Translations under genes and position numbers: made by a program
The notes under the pieces: generated by a model
The model's input: only the letters and a program-made list of their open reading frames with translations
Told to the model about the DNA's origin: nothing
Databases searched by the model: none
Shown: positions 9,301 to 17,787 of the stretch, piece by piece
Numbering within the stretch: the first letter of the stretch is position 1
Layout of the letters: each line of letters starts with the position of its first letter
Source: Bacillus ectoiniformans
Lineage (GTDB): Bacteria; Bacillota; Bacilli; Bacillales; Domibacillaceae
DNA length: 64,000 nucleotides
Assembly (NCBI RefSeq): GCF_016908875.1
Contig: NZ_JAFBES010000006.1
Span: forward strand, 1 to 64,000
Reading direction: 5' to 3'

Positions 9301-10360
9301 GTGAAAGATCAAGTAATATTTGCCCTGCCTCTGCGTCAGGGTAGTTATCTAAATGTTGATCACAATGAGCCATAATGACGTTAAGCCAGCCAAAGTTTCC
9401 CGCAGCAATAGTGTATGACGCTTCAACTAGACCTTCAGGATATTGACGAACCTTCCCATCTTTTTGCAAGGATTCAATGTAATCAGAGATATCTGCGTAG
9501 GAATTTTGTGTCATCTCTAGCTTATCTCCACGACGATCTAATGCTTCTAGTGACTTAATTTGATCACCAATTGCCGGAGAACATAGTAGCAAGAATGAAA
9601 CATTAGGATGCCGAGAACGACTATCTTCATGCTTAATGGCAGATGTTATAACTTTTATCGCTTCACCATCTAGTTTCTTTTTTCGTTCTTCATTGTTTTC
9701 ATGTATTTCATCTTTAAACAATTCATATTCTGATTCCACTTCATCAACGATAATGTGTAGGTGGTCAATTGAAAATTGATTTAAATACTTCATTCCTTTT
9801 TGTACAAGCTTATCTAGGAGTGGAATATCTTCTCCTAATAATTGTTCTGGAGAATGTTTTCCTTTTTCAATAATCTCGCCTAATTTTTGGGGTGAAAAAC
9901 CAAGTGGAATTAGGTTACTTTGCAAATGGTTAATAATACTCCCCTGAATTGTTGTTTCTACATTCTGATTGGCTAGTTTCGAGAGAGCAATATATGCTCC
10001 ATACCCCACCCAATTATCTCCATATAGATAATCTTCATTCATTTGTTCATAGCGAATATAAATTGGTAATATACGATCTTCAAAATCTTCTTTTAAAAGC
10101 CTGACTTCTTCTAAATCTCCATCACTATTTCGAATCGTCCAACCTTTATCAATACCAAGCACTTCACTTATGAGTTCATAAGCAATCCTTGATTTCCCAA
10201 TACCCCATTTCGCAATCAGTGTAAAAATACGAGACATCGGTGCATCTTTGATATCACTTAAAAAATTCTGATATGCTTGAAAAAACTCATGCTGTCCAAC
10301 CATTGGCTGTAATACAGGAAAGGTAGAAACCCCATCTTTTAACCAAACTGATTTTTTCAT
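6311..10360 (-). CDS. Very large P-loop ATPase (1349 aa)
   Basis: The N-terminal third is a STAND/AAA-like ATPase: Walker A at AKWGIGKS (50-57) and Walker B at HIIVDEVES (D206, E207). The remainder is helical with long charged segments (about 930-1340) that may form coiled coils. Size and layout recall the large ATPases of BREX (BrxC/PglY), but I see no diagnostic motif and no other BREX gene. GGAGTG precedes the ATG. It is preceded by a 359-residue unknown and followed by a coupled 267-residue unknown. It is likely the scaffold or motor of the complex, an inference from size and context only. Confidence 0.8.
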   Translation of the reverse strand: MKKSVWLKDGVSTFPVLQPMVGQHEFFQAYQNFLSDIKDAPMSRIFTLIAKWGIGKSRIAYELISEVLGIDKGWTIRNSDGDLEEVRLLKEDFEDRILPIYIRYEQMNEDYLYGDNWVGYGAYIALSKLANQNVETTIQGSIINHLQSNLIPLGFSPQKLGEIIEKGKHSPEQLLGEDIPLLDKLVQKGMKYLNQFSIDHLHIIVDEVESEYELFKDEIHENNEERKKKLDGEAIKVITSAIKHEDSRSRHPNVSFLLLCSPAIGDQIKSLEALDRRGDKLEMTQNSYADISDYIESLQKDGKVRQYPEGLVEASYTIAAGNFGWLNVIMAHCDQHLDNYPDAEAGQILLDLSQSVPRFKDSLIDISQLDYIDSSPVHQPLLKKALLRQLPVLKKEYTEQEQQVLLSAKNLQGIPLFKEFIAISLAKNDLGFYLASNKYRPDVDHFFVNESTGEKFSLDVLIRSLKTFSINAPDNYLIIGKERETFLAQVRTLYPKDEVVDAAEILFSYFGQKEDQVLKETFIGPNFAFLERLNRRYAVQTGIANYLLLDEKDHELQQLLKERAKDYGKDIERTVLGFIRSLEQEYPSTETLKIKGQVCGFRSHVERDIYLGVHPKKVVDVVWASRLEKLSDLAESNLLDIGVHPIFILSSTADTEIDINKFKRDYPLAGRCVIFFQVTNLQKNVLEVLSVDREVMDIRPVAHQLATPFKAKIRALRDEIAKVSRAWFEYIDQQGYVLRPLIFTKAEEDNLPLLAEGYTRMLIHSATSTELGITQGVKFPESEKYNRFFQVLKATEVRSKLEKDGFEGAKLFVKTNNDDYEVQVPVTFAALLTYIGNTRRVLKDIKNTFFFSSVDTIKPVKIVEQWIYFLQDLKVIEVQGGTHAQNVIKATLEFQRDKVQKWRDEEYDKLVDEFKQTIDKNRLGILKADKHRGKLDLIDEVLKEINLSSLQVDTVNPLDTWKEQLKLLQTFDTECKFIYDEEQWNAIPFNERIISTLNIQDNEMPIWKKLRLVQLFHDYISTLQRNILIKLKEKLEFIKSKSTYKDYVLPIIQFTNALERYQTEIEYAKDYIKSSKRETMVAQSDSLAHHLWLANYKEAIHRLNTMINEIGLKKEGQNQVEWKDRSGISGRYDEMYENFKQVVDYFVEKQPMVQKWLSYFESAPVEIKQKVQSDQLETSYHEIQMFLEAGFDEQIDDYHLVQKGNPIQLIEYSERLLQEHKTSITSLISMLNQIETSMRKIRDEYYDQELVDSVNFIYRLQHKLPYQPEFGTAIQENSYEKTLETVKKKMEQLDEDGRQFFNDKNAQFVRFEFFKDVVKSKADIDWKSYPREKEELENFGLIKTKVVLS

Positions 10361-10374
10361 GAATTGAACACTCC

Positions 10375-11454
10375 TTATCGGTGAATATCAAGCTTTATTA
10401 ACTGATACTCGCGTTTTCCTAGATAACCTCTACCATGACGTGGTTGGCCTGATTCATGTGCAGCTACAGTAAATAAACCCTTATTTATACCATCTGTAAT
10501 ATAATAATCAACAAATCGAGAAAGACTCTTATCCCAAGAAGGATAATGTTTGATTAAAACTTGTTCTAAAACTGGTTCAAGCGGGAAAAAGCCGCGATCA
10601 TCAGAGAGAAAGTGGATGGTTTCTTTTAAAGTAAATACTTCATCTACTGAATCTGTAGGAGTAATAGTAAAAATCGAACCTAAGTCATCTATGTCATTAG
10701 AGACTTTTTCTTTATTTAGAATTACTTTTCCTCCTTCATCTCTAATGAACCAATCTAGATATTCAAACAACTGCATTGGAGCGCGCATAAATGCTGTTAG
10801 ATTTGTTATAGCAGGTTCATTTCCTCCAGAACCAATAAAAGACCAGCCTTCTTCCAACTCAACTTCTTTCCCCAGAAGAAGTTTCATCCACTCACTACCT
10901 AATGCCTCTACTTTAAATTGTTCTAATAAACGATTCATATCATTTTTTTCAGGATTAGATGCAAAAGGGTGATATAATGCACCATCCACACCCAGTTGCC
11001 ACCTTCCAATAAAATCCAACGATGCACCGTTAGTATTAAAATATCCACCATTTAAAAGCATATGAATAACTACCCTTACTCTTGGTGAGAAACGTAGTAA
11101 CTGCCTTGCTAACAACACTTCCCATCCTTCATCATTTTTATAAGAGCTTATAATTTTTTTTGCGTCCTCAGTTAGATGTAAATGGCCATCAATTCGTTCA
11201 AGGAAGAATACACCTTTAATTTCAAATTGAGCAGTTCGTTTAAAATATTCATATCCTAATAATCCAAACAATTCTTTTGAACGATCAAGCTTTTTATCTT
11301 TTTCAATTACATCTTTATTTAAGTAAAATGAGGCAATTTCTTTCATTGATTTTGCTTCTGTTTTCTGTGGTATGCGCGATAATTGCTCACACCATAATTC
11401 AAAGTTGCCCGGTTCAATCCAAAAGCGTTCAATTGAAAGGCGAATATGTTTCAT
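10375..11454 (-). CDS. Unknown defence-operon protein (359 aa)
   Basis: Family not recognised. Soluble, without signal peptide or membrane segment. There is a helical N-terminus, a central region with VVIHMLLNGGYFNTNGASLDF, and a basic glycine-containing tail (QPRHGRGYLGKREY) that could contact nucleic acid. It starts in an ATGA overlap with the upstream 361-residue gene and lies 14 bases before the ATPase gene, so it is almost certainly part of the same complex or pathway. No enzymatic motif seen. Confidence 0.75.
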   Translation of the reverse strand: MKHIRLSIERFWIEPGNFELWCEQLSRIPQKTEAKSMKEIASFYLNKDVIEKDKKLDRSKELFGLLGYEYFKRTAQFEIKGVFFLERIDGHLHLTEDAKKIISSYKNDEGWEVLLARQLLRFSPRVRVVIHMLLNGGYFNTNGASLDFIGRWQLGVDGALYHPFASNPEKNDMNRLLEQFKVEALGSEWMKLLLGKEVELEEGWSFIGSGGNEPAITNLTAFMRAPMQLFEYLDWFIRDEGGKVILNKEKVSNDIDDLGSIFTITPTDSVDEVFTLKETIHFLSDDRGFFPLEPVLEQVLIKHYPSWDKSLSRFVDYYITDGINKGLFTVAAHESGQPRHGRGYLGKREYQLIKLDIHR

Positions 11455-12536
11455 CGTTTTTCCCTCAATTCATCGACCCATTGCTCTAACCTTGCACGTA
11501 ACTGTTTACTCTCAGCAATAAGAGGGATATATAAGCGGGTATTATAAATGACATCTTCTATTGTTGTTGGTAAACGATACTCATCGTCTACAACAGTAAG
11601 TAATCTACGTTCAACAAGATTTTGAAAAATAGTGTGTAAGTTACGCAATTCATTCGGAAACAGTTGATACTGATTTACTTTGCAAAATTCATTAGCAAAC
11701 TCATCAAAGTTCCCATATCGAAATTGCTGATGATTACTTGCTGTTAATAACACATCAACATCATCCCCGACCACCTGAAAGCGAATAGCCTGTACTCCTT
11801 GTGCTTCAAAATTCTCCCGTACAATACAACAAAGAAATACAAATAACTTCCAAGGGTATATAAAGATATGCTGAAATTGCGGATGGTCAATCTTACGTTC
11901 CGGGATAAAAGGCACTAGCGTATAAAATGGTCTTTCTTTCAAAGGAGAAAGGAACAGATTAGTTGAAATCTTTCTCCCTTTTTGCCACTGATCATCTATC
12001 TTCTTGCCGAGGTCAATATCTTCTATCACGTTTTCCTGCTTATATGCTTGAACATGCTTTAAATAAAACATTACACGTTGATAATGCGGTGGACCATCAA
12101 AGATAAGCCGATTGAAATCTTGAAACTGTTCTTCTTTTGGTTTTAATCGAACTTCCAAACATGCATTTGAAAAACCACTATTTCCTTTAATTTCTGCCAT
12201 TACAGAAACCGTATAGGCAGAAAGATTTGATAAATTACTTACAAATGTTTCAATTCCCTTTAAATCCTTTGTCTCACTCATCTTTAAAGCTGTTAAAAGT
12301 GCAACTTCTACTAGATATTTTTGATAATTAGTCTTAAAACAGAAGAGTGAGAATAGATAATCTTTTTCAGATTGAAAAAGTTGACCATAAGTAATCCAGT
12401 TGTTAGTAATTACATATCTGTTTTGTATCATTTCAAGTAAACCTTGTTGTTTTAGAAACGAAAATATATCATTCAGCTCACATTCTCCATAATCGTATAG
12501 TTGTTTCAGCCATTGATAACTCTTCTTTACATCCAA
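11451..12536 (-). CDS. Unknown defence-operon protein (361 aa)
   Basis: Family not recognised. A soluble, Phe/Tyr-rich protein. The first 60 residues may form a winged helix (YDYGECELNDIFSFLKQQGLLE) and the last 50 a second helical module. It lies 29 bases downstream of the second hsdS gene, and its stop overlaps the next start (ATGA). The strict coupling to the methylase block on one side and the ATPase block on the other suggests a structural bridge between them. That is context-based inference. Confidence 0.75.
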   Translation of the reverse strand: MDVKKSYQWLKQLYDYGECELNDIFSFLKQQGLLEMIQNRYVITNNWITYGQLFQSEKDYLFSLFCFKTNYQKYLVEVALLTALKMSETKDLKGIETFVSNLSNLSAYTVSVMAEIKGNSGFSNACLEVRLKPKEEQFQDFNRLIFDGPPHYQRVMFYLKHVQAYKQENVIEDIDLGKKIDDQWQKGRKISTNLFLSPLKERPFYTLVPFIPERKIDHPQFQHIFIYPWKLFVFLCCIVRENFEAQGVQAIRFQVVGDDVDVLLTASNHQQFRYGNFDEFANEFCKVNQYQLFPNELRNLHTIFQNLVERRLLTVVDDEYRLPTTIEDVIYNTRLYIPLIAESKQLRARLEQWVDELREKR

Positions 12537-12565
12537 AAAGCACCCCTCCCTTCAACAACCAAAAA

Positions 12566-13993
12566 TCACTCTGTCTCAATTATTTTTGATTCATCAAAAT
12601 TGCCTTCTATGAGGAATTGGACATCTTGTTTTGCTTCTTGTATTAATTCATTAGCTTTTAATAGATTATCTTTCCAATTCCTTATTAATAGATCAATTTG
12701 ATTCATACTAGAAAAATCTAACTTAGGAATTTTCAATTCTTTAATACTAGAATAATTAATGACAGGTTGAACCGCACCTTTTACAATACGTTCAATTTGC
12801 AACTTTCCTGTTGGAGAATTTAAATAAGCAGCTATGTATCTAATTGGAATATCTAATTTCTTAAATTTAACAGAAATGACATTATCGCTTACTGCCAATC
12901 CTTCCTGATAATTTTCAACAATACTACATACCCCAACAGTACCTACTCTTGTAATTAACAAATCATCTTCCCGAGTAAATAATAACTGGTCACTTATTTT
13001 AACTTTTCTAACATTATTATCAAGTTCTAGGTTGTCAGATATAACATTATTTACTGCAATTAAAACAGTTCCATTTTTATCATCTTCATCATTTGAAGGT
13101 GTTTTACCTGTTTTCAATTCTAAAACTAAATTTGAGAGAGATATAAAATCATATTTCTTCTCAAATTCTTCTAACATTAAATACTTTGTCGAAAAATATC
13201 CTGCATCAATTCTGTCAATAATTTGATTACTTTCAATCCAAGAGTATTTTTGACCCCTATTAGTTTCATTTTGCATTTCTAGTTCCAAATTTTTCAAGAA
13301 TATATGCGCTATTTCTTCCTTCAATTGCTTAGCTTCTTCACGAAGCTGTTCTGCATTACGTATTTTATTACCTATGTACGTCTGAATACCGAACTTAGGA
13401 AGTAAAATTAAAAGGTCCTTTATATTTTTATTTGTTAATGATGGTTGGACTCCACCATACGCAAATCTAGTCATCTGATCTAAGCAATATTCGGTACTCA
13501 TATATGCAAGAATATAATCCACATCTAATTCATCAGTATTAAATGAAACACGTGTTAAATTTTGTCCCATAGCTACTTTATTTACATTACTAGGTACTTT
13601 ACACAGTCTCCCAATTGTTCCAACCCTAGTAATAATAATGTCATTTTTTTCAGCTTGAATTGCAGGTTGTTCAAAATATATATTCGGATCAACATCAATA
13701 ACTGTATCTAAATCAACTTGATTATCTTTAATATTCTGTATCCTTATTAAAGGGATACCCTCCCTTCGCTCTCTATAAGCTGATGAAGGAATTCCTTGCC
13801 AGCCGATTGGTGCATTCATATTAGTCATGAGATTTTTTAGCTTTATTGTCGGGATACCAGATTCTAATAATTTCGTCTGTTTTTCAATAAACTTAACATC
13901 ATAAAATTTACTATCAAGCCTATCCTCATCAAGAAGTGCATTATTTGCCCAAACAATAGAAGGCTTTTTAGACACTGTACTACTTTGTTTCAT
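12566..13993 (-). CDS. hsdS: Type I restriction-modification specificity subunit (HsdS), two TRDs
   Basis: 475 residues with two repeat-related halves, each a target-recognition domain followed by a helical spacer: GIPLIRIQNIKDNQ with IIITRVGTIGRLC in the first, VLIAVNNVISDN with LLITRVGTVGVCS in the second. Each half ends in a GGVQPSLTNKNIK or GAVQPVINYSSIK segment typical of HsdS. The central spacer (about 215-250) is a Glu/Lys-rich helix. AAAGGGG precedes the ATG. It follows hsdM by 39 bases. It should direct methylation to a bipartite site that cannot be read from sequence alone. Confidence 0.85.
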   Translation of the reverse strand: MKQSSTVSKKPSIVWANNALLDEDRLDSKFYDVKFIEKQTKLLESGIPTIKLKNLMTNMNAPIGWQGIPSSAYRERREGIPLIRIQNIKDNQVDLDTVIDVDPNIYFEQPAIQAEKNDIIITRVGTIGRLCKVPSNVNKVAMGQNLTRVSFNTDELDVDYILAYMSTEYCLDQMTRFAYGGVQPSLTNKNIKDLLILLPKFGIQTYIGNKIRNAEQLREEAKQLKEEIAHIFLKNLELEMQNETNRGQKYSWIESNQIIDRIDAGYFSTKYLMLEEFEKKYDFISLSNLVLELKTGKTPSNDEDDKNGTVLIAVNNVISDNLELDNNVRKVKISDQLLFTREDDLLITRVGTVGVCSIVENYQEGLAVSDNVISVKFKKLDIPIRYIAAYLNSPTGKLQIERIVKGAVQPVINYSSIKELKIPKLDFSSMNQIDLLIRNWKDNLLKANELIQEAKQDVQFLIEGNFDESKIIETE

Positions 13994-14032
13994 ATAAAAA
14001 CCCCTTTCATTTTAAGAATACAGAGTGGGCCT

Positions 14033-15910
14033 TTAAAAGCCTTTTTTGTAAGCATCCACAATCTTTAATAAATCATTACGATCATTTCCTAATTGCACTT
14101 CTACTTTATTTTTAACATCGAATCCAATTTCATCTGCTACCGCCATAAACACTTGTCCTTGCTTCTCATTTTCGTGTTCTTTTTTCTTGATATATAAGAA
14201 AGATGTTTTTGCTCCTGTACCAGATAACTGAAATGTTACTGTTGGAAGTGATACAACTGCCTTTACAACTGCCCTACCACCTTCAAATTCGCCTGTTACT
14301 TCATTTTTCCTACCCATCAAATATTCACGAACATGCTTATAGCTTGAATTACTTAAAATACCATCTGGAAGAACAATGATTAACAGACCACCGGGCTTTA
14401 GTAATTGTAAGTTACGATCAATGAACAATACTGCTTGGTCTGTTGAATTAACTTGCTTCCATACTCCCTTAGCATTTGGTTTTGAGCCTAAACAAAGACC
14501 ATCTTTATTAGTTCGTCCTGTTTCATCTATACCTGTACTATATCGTTCCAAAATTGCTTTTCCTTCATCTGTTTTACTCGCAACTGATCCTGACCCAAAC
14601 GGTGGGTTTGTTACGATTAAATCAAAACTTTCAGGCTTTAATGATTCAGTCATTAATGAATCTGTCACCCAGAATATCGGTGCTTTTGGTAATCCATGCA
14701 TCGCCATATTTAAGCGTGCTTTTAATACCATGTTTCGTGTCTTATCTGCTCCAACAAAGCTATGTTCTTTCATAAGTTCAAAATGCTTTTCCATTTTATC
14801 CTTCATCGTTCCAGTAAACTGTGAAAGCATATACTTTTTGACACCTTCATATCCCTTAATTAAAAAGCCACCTGAGCCACAAGTTATATCGCCCATTCTA
14901 AATGTAGGAATACCTTTTTCATCAGCTGTGATTAATTTTGAAGCTTCTTTTGGGTTTGATGTTAAATCATGCATAACCATTTCAATCATTGCTTCAGTTA
15001 CTTGTCTTGGTGTTAAGTATGTAGCTTGACCAATTTTATTGTCATATTTACCACGCATTAGTACATCGAATAAACGACCTAATATATCTGCACTCACATT
15101 CTTTAAAGTCGCTTTTATTCGGTTTCCATTTTCATCTTCAAAATCATCTAATTCTTGAAATGTTTTAAAAGCTGCAATAAAGTTAGCTGGATTTTCCAAA
15201 CGAATGTATTCATCTTCACTAAAGATAAAACATTCTTCACCAAGATCATTTACCGCAACATAATCCTCATGATTTTTTATTTCCTTAAAAGCATCTCGGA
15301 TTTGTCTAACAGCTTCTTTTCCGTTCTCTTTTATGTGTTGGTGTTTTAAAATATCAAAAATTCTTAGACCCGCATTTTTTCCTTCTCTTAAAACAAAGTC
15401 TGGATGATATAATCGGAAGGTCTCCATAAAAAGCAGTTTACTTAACTCATCGATGGCTTCGTTTGTACTGCTGATATTATCAGCACCACCCGGTCCATAT
15501 AGGCGCTCATGCAAATCATCAAAACGTTTTTGCAGGGTGGAGTACATTTTCCTAGACCATTCCTCTTGTTTTGAAAGTTGACGTTTTTCTTTTCTAGTAA
15601 CATCAATAACAGCTGGAATCTCAGCAAGTGGATCCGATTCAATACAGTCTGCATAATAATTAACTTCACCGTTAGTTGCCCAAATGAAATCTGGAGCATC
15701 TTCATGGTACTGGGCCTCTATTAAAGCAGCATCTTGTACTTCAAAGGACAAATCCGCTCCTTTGTCAAATACCTTTACATAAACAATCTTTTCATCCCCA
15801 GAAGCTAAAAAAATCGTTGTGCCATCTTCTTCATGTGTATCTGGTTCAGAAAATGTACTATATCCCTTTATCGTCAGTTGTTCTTTTAATTCTTCAATTA
15901 ATCTTTGCAT
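14033..15910 (-). CDS. hsdM: Type I DNA N6-adenine methyltransferase (HsdM)
   Basis: About 625 residues from ATG 15910, which has GGAGG eight bases upstream; an upstream ATG at 15925 lacks a ribosome site. The catalytic domain shows motif I DITCGSGGFL (about 341-350) and motif IV NPPFGSG (about 435), the N6-adenine methylase signature. The first 110 residues are an extra domain (EAQYHEDAPDFIWATNG) resembling the N-terminal region of type I R or stand-alone methylases. The product transfers methyl groups from SAM to host DNA, marking self. No HsdR gene accompanies it. Flanked by a small winged-helix-like gene and hsdS. Confidence 0.9.
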   Translation of the reverse strand: MQRLIEELKEQLTIKGYSTFSEPDTHEEDGTTIFLASGDEKIVYVKVFDKGADLSFEVQDAALIEAQYHEDAPDFIWATNGEVNYYADCIESDPLAEIPAVIDVTRKEKRQLSKQEEWSRKMYSTLQKRFDDLHERLYGPGGADNISSTNEAIDELSKLLFMETFRLYHPDFVLREGKNAGLRIFDILKHQHIKENGKEAVRQIRDAFKEIKNHEDYVAVNDLGEECFIFSEDEYIRLENPANFIAAFKTFQELDDFEDENGNRIKATLKNVSADILGRLFDVLMRGKYDNKIGQATYLTPRQVTEAMIEMVMHDLTSNPKEASKLITADEKGIPTFRMGDITCGSGGFLIKGYEGVKKYMLSQFTGTMKDKMEKHFELMKEHSFVGADKTRNMVLKARLNMAMHGLPKAPIFWVTDSLMTESLKPESFDLIVTNPPFGSGSVASKTDEGKAILERYSTGIDETGRTNKDGLCLGSKPNAKGVWKQVNSTDQAVLFIDRNLQLLKPGGLLIIVLPDGILSNSSYKHVREYLMGRKNEVTGEFEGGRAVVKAVVSLPTVTFQLSGTGAKTSFLYIKKKEHENEKQGQVFMAVADEIGFDVKNKVEVQLGNDRNDLLKIVDAYKKGF

Positions 15911-15927
15911 TATTGGTTCCTCCATTA

Positions 15928-16284
15928 TTATCGTTTCACGCGGATAATATTTTCTCTTGGCGATTCATAACGCCCCGTACTAACAGCCACTTCAATTACC
16001 TCATTATGTGGCACAATCATATCACTTGGTAACTGTTCAATTATATTTGGGTCTATCTTAGTCATCGGCCGTCTTTCTAGAGCTTTTTCAATTGCTTCTA
16101 AAATAGTATTACGACGGTCATCAGTCTTAACAGCCCATTGACCTGATTCTGTTTCATATATAGATGGATCAAGCAAGCTATATAATTTTACTTGGTCCTC
16201 ATTCCAATTCAATCCGTGTTCTTTTGCAATGTTCACTAATTGTTCTGTTGTTTTGGGTGTGGTTAGGTATTCATGAAATATCAA
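15928..16284 (-). CDS. Small winged-helix-like protein of the methylase cassette
   Basis: About 118 residues. I prefer the TTG at 16284, eight bases after AAGGAGG; a GTG at 16293 would overlap that site. The first 45 residues (TTEQLVNIAKEHGLNWNEDQVKLY) look like a helix-turn-helix of the kind appended to restriction enzymes. The rest is helical, with a basic tail ending RVKR. It overlaps the end of the upstream hsdS-like gene and lies 17 bases before hsdM. It could regulate the operon or be an accessory DNA-binding subunit; both are inference. Confidence 0.7.
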   Translation of the reverse strand: MIFHEYLTTPKTTEQLVNIAKEHGLNWNEDQVKLYSLLDPSIYETESGQWAVKTDDRRNTILEAIEKALERRPMTKIDPNIIEQLPSDMIVPHNEVIEVAVSTGRYESPRENIIRVKR

Positions 16285-17572
16285 GATGGTCACCTCCTTG
16301 ATAACGCTCTAAGATACTTTCAATTTCATTTATTTTATTATTTGGTAACCTTGGAACAAGAACTTGTTTTAAATCATGTATTGATAGAAATGGCTGTACC
16401 GCACCTCTGCTCTTGATTCGCAACTGTAAACGAACAAATGGATGAGTTAGGCACCAAAGTATATATCGTTCTGGTAAATAATAAGTCCTTAAAACTACAA
16501 ATACATTGGACGCTATGGAATTTGTGAAATGGTTTGGAACGATTGCAAGTGGTTGATCCTTTTCGCCAACCTTTGTACCAATAACCCCTAACAATATATC
16601 CCCTTCTTTTACTTCATAGCGCGCTCGGCTCCTAACCGTATTATATGGAACTTTATAAGTTGTATGAATTATCCATTTTTCACGATTCAAATTTTTTATA
16701 CCGATATACGAGATAGTTTGATCTTTAAATCCAGAAGGACTAATTGTTCTATCAACAATTTCAACAACCTCATTTAGTTGTACCCATTCCTCAATTCTTG
16801 ATCTTTCTATGAAATCCTTATGTAACCTTGTTCGACGTTGTTGGTAGTATAGAAAATCTAATCTATCTGGAGACAAATCTTCAGATACCCATATTAAACT
16901 TGGTGAGAAATCTTCTAAATAACGTCTTTCGTCAACATTATAAAAACTTTCTAACCGCTGCTTATAATTCACTTGGTCCGAATCTGGATACTTAGATGCA
17001 CTAGCAAGTTGCTCATCTACCGGAATTAACAATTTCCCTATTTCCTTAATAGATATTTTTGGTATAACCGAGGGAGTTACTGCTAGTTTTAATGATAGTT
17101 GACCTAGTTCAGTATTTAAAAAATTAATAATTATGTCTTTTGCTTTCAAGTTTTTCGGTCTTAACCTCAGTAAATCCGGACTGATGATAGCACCTTCGAC
17201 ATCCTCATCAACTATAGCCACCTTCGGAATCGCAGCTACCTTAGAAATAAGAATATCGTCTTTTTTGATAATAGCTTTTGATTCAACACCTAAGTAATTC
17301 GCTAAATAAAATACATTTGTCAATTGGATTTCTTTATTATCTATGTTTGAAATTTTAATATATGGTATCCCCTCATTAGAAAAATCCTTAGCATTACGAG
17401 TGCCATCAGATATCCCTTCACACAGTTCCGAAAGTTCAACTGAATTGACTTTCTCTATCTCCATATTTAATTTCTCTTTTACTTCATAGTAATGCGGGTC
17501 TAACCTTTCAGTATTAAGGCTCATAGGCAATATGTATCGGAATATAGGAATCACCACACTTTTCCTTTTCAA
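16271..17572 (-). CDS. hsdS: Second HsdS-like specificity protein, operon leader gene
   Basis: 433 residues in two HsdS-type halves: GIPYIKISNIDNKEI with DILISKVAAIPKVA, and YIGIKNLNREKW with DILLGVIGTKVGEK. The repeats end at TPSVIPKISIKEIGKLLIP and RGAVQPFLSIHDLKQVLVP. Its sequence clearly differs from the other hsdS here, so it should read a different site or form a mixed complex. The open frame begins at a TTG (17572) with a weak site; GTG codons near 17554-17557 follow AAGGA and are plausible true starts. First gene of the operon, 14-23 bases overlapping the next. Confidence 0.8.
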   Translation of the reverse strand: MKRKSVVIPIFRYILPMSLNTERLDPHYYEVKEKLNMEIEKVNSVELSELCEGISDGTRNAKDFSNEGIPYIKISNIDNKEIQLTNVFYLANYLGVESKAIIKKDDILISKVAAIPKVAIVDEDVEGAIISPDLLRLRPKNLKAKDIIINFLNTELGQLSLKLAVTPSVIPKISIKEIGKLLIPVDEQLASASKYPDSDQVNYKQRLESFYNVDERRYLEDFSPSLIWVSEDLSPDRLDFLYYQQRRTRLHKDFIERSRIEEWVQLNEVVEIVDRTISPSGFKDQTISYIGIKNLNREKWIIHTTYKVPYNTVRSRARYEVKEGDILLGVIGTKVGEKDQPLAIVPNHFTNSIASNVFVVLRTYYLPERYILWCLTHPFVRLQLRIKSRGAVQPFLSIHDLKQVLVPRLPNNKINEIESILERYQGGDHLDIS

Positions 17573-17591
17573 ACTTTCTGTCTACCTTAAC

Positions 17592-17618
17592 TTACAACAA
17601 TTTTACATATGTTGTCAA
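17592..17618 (-). promoter_or_regulatory. Possible promoter of the defence operon
   Basis: On the minus strand a TTGACA hexamer (17618-17613) is followed at about 16-18 bases by a weak -10 (TAAGTT or similar). ACAAC and GTTGT arms, 12 bases apart, lie across it and could be an operator. It sits just upstream of the first hsdS-like gene. Confidence 0.35.
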
Positions 17619-17689
17619 TAAATTATTAGTTTATTGTTCATTTCGTTCTCTTTTTTAAAAAAATAATACTTGTTGTTGATTTACTTATC

Positions 17690-17721
17690 ACAATAAAAAT
17701 AACCACCTTTTGGGTGGTTAT
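17690..17721 (-). terminator. Rho-independent terminator, minus strand
   Basis: ATAACCACC (17699-17707) and GGTGGTTAT (17713-17721) form a perfect nine-pair stem. On the minus strand it is followed by TTTTATTG. It would insulate the defence operon from minus-strand transcription coming out of the IS4 element. Confidence 0.6.
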
Positions 17722-17787
17722 CATCAAATCTTCTTAATAAAAACACACCTGTTGATTATCTAAATAATTCCAACAAAAAACGACAAA

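Noticed and set aside
10550-10972. 140-codon plus-strand frame
   Set aside because: Antisense shadow of the 359-aa operon gene; no motif and no ribosome site.
14376-15029. 217-codon open frame antisense to hsdM
   Set aside because: Lies wholly inside a clear methylase gene, has low-complexity composition typical of an antisense shadow, and has no ribosome site.
631-17572. Locus as BREX or DISARM
   Set aside because: No PglZ phosphatase, BrxL, DrmA/DrmB or PLD-type protein is visible. The large ATPase alone is not enough.
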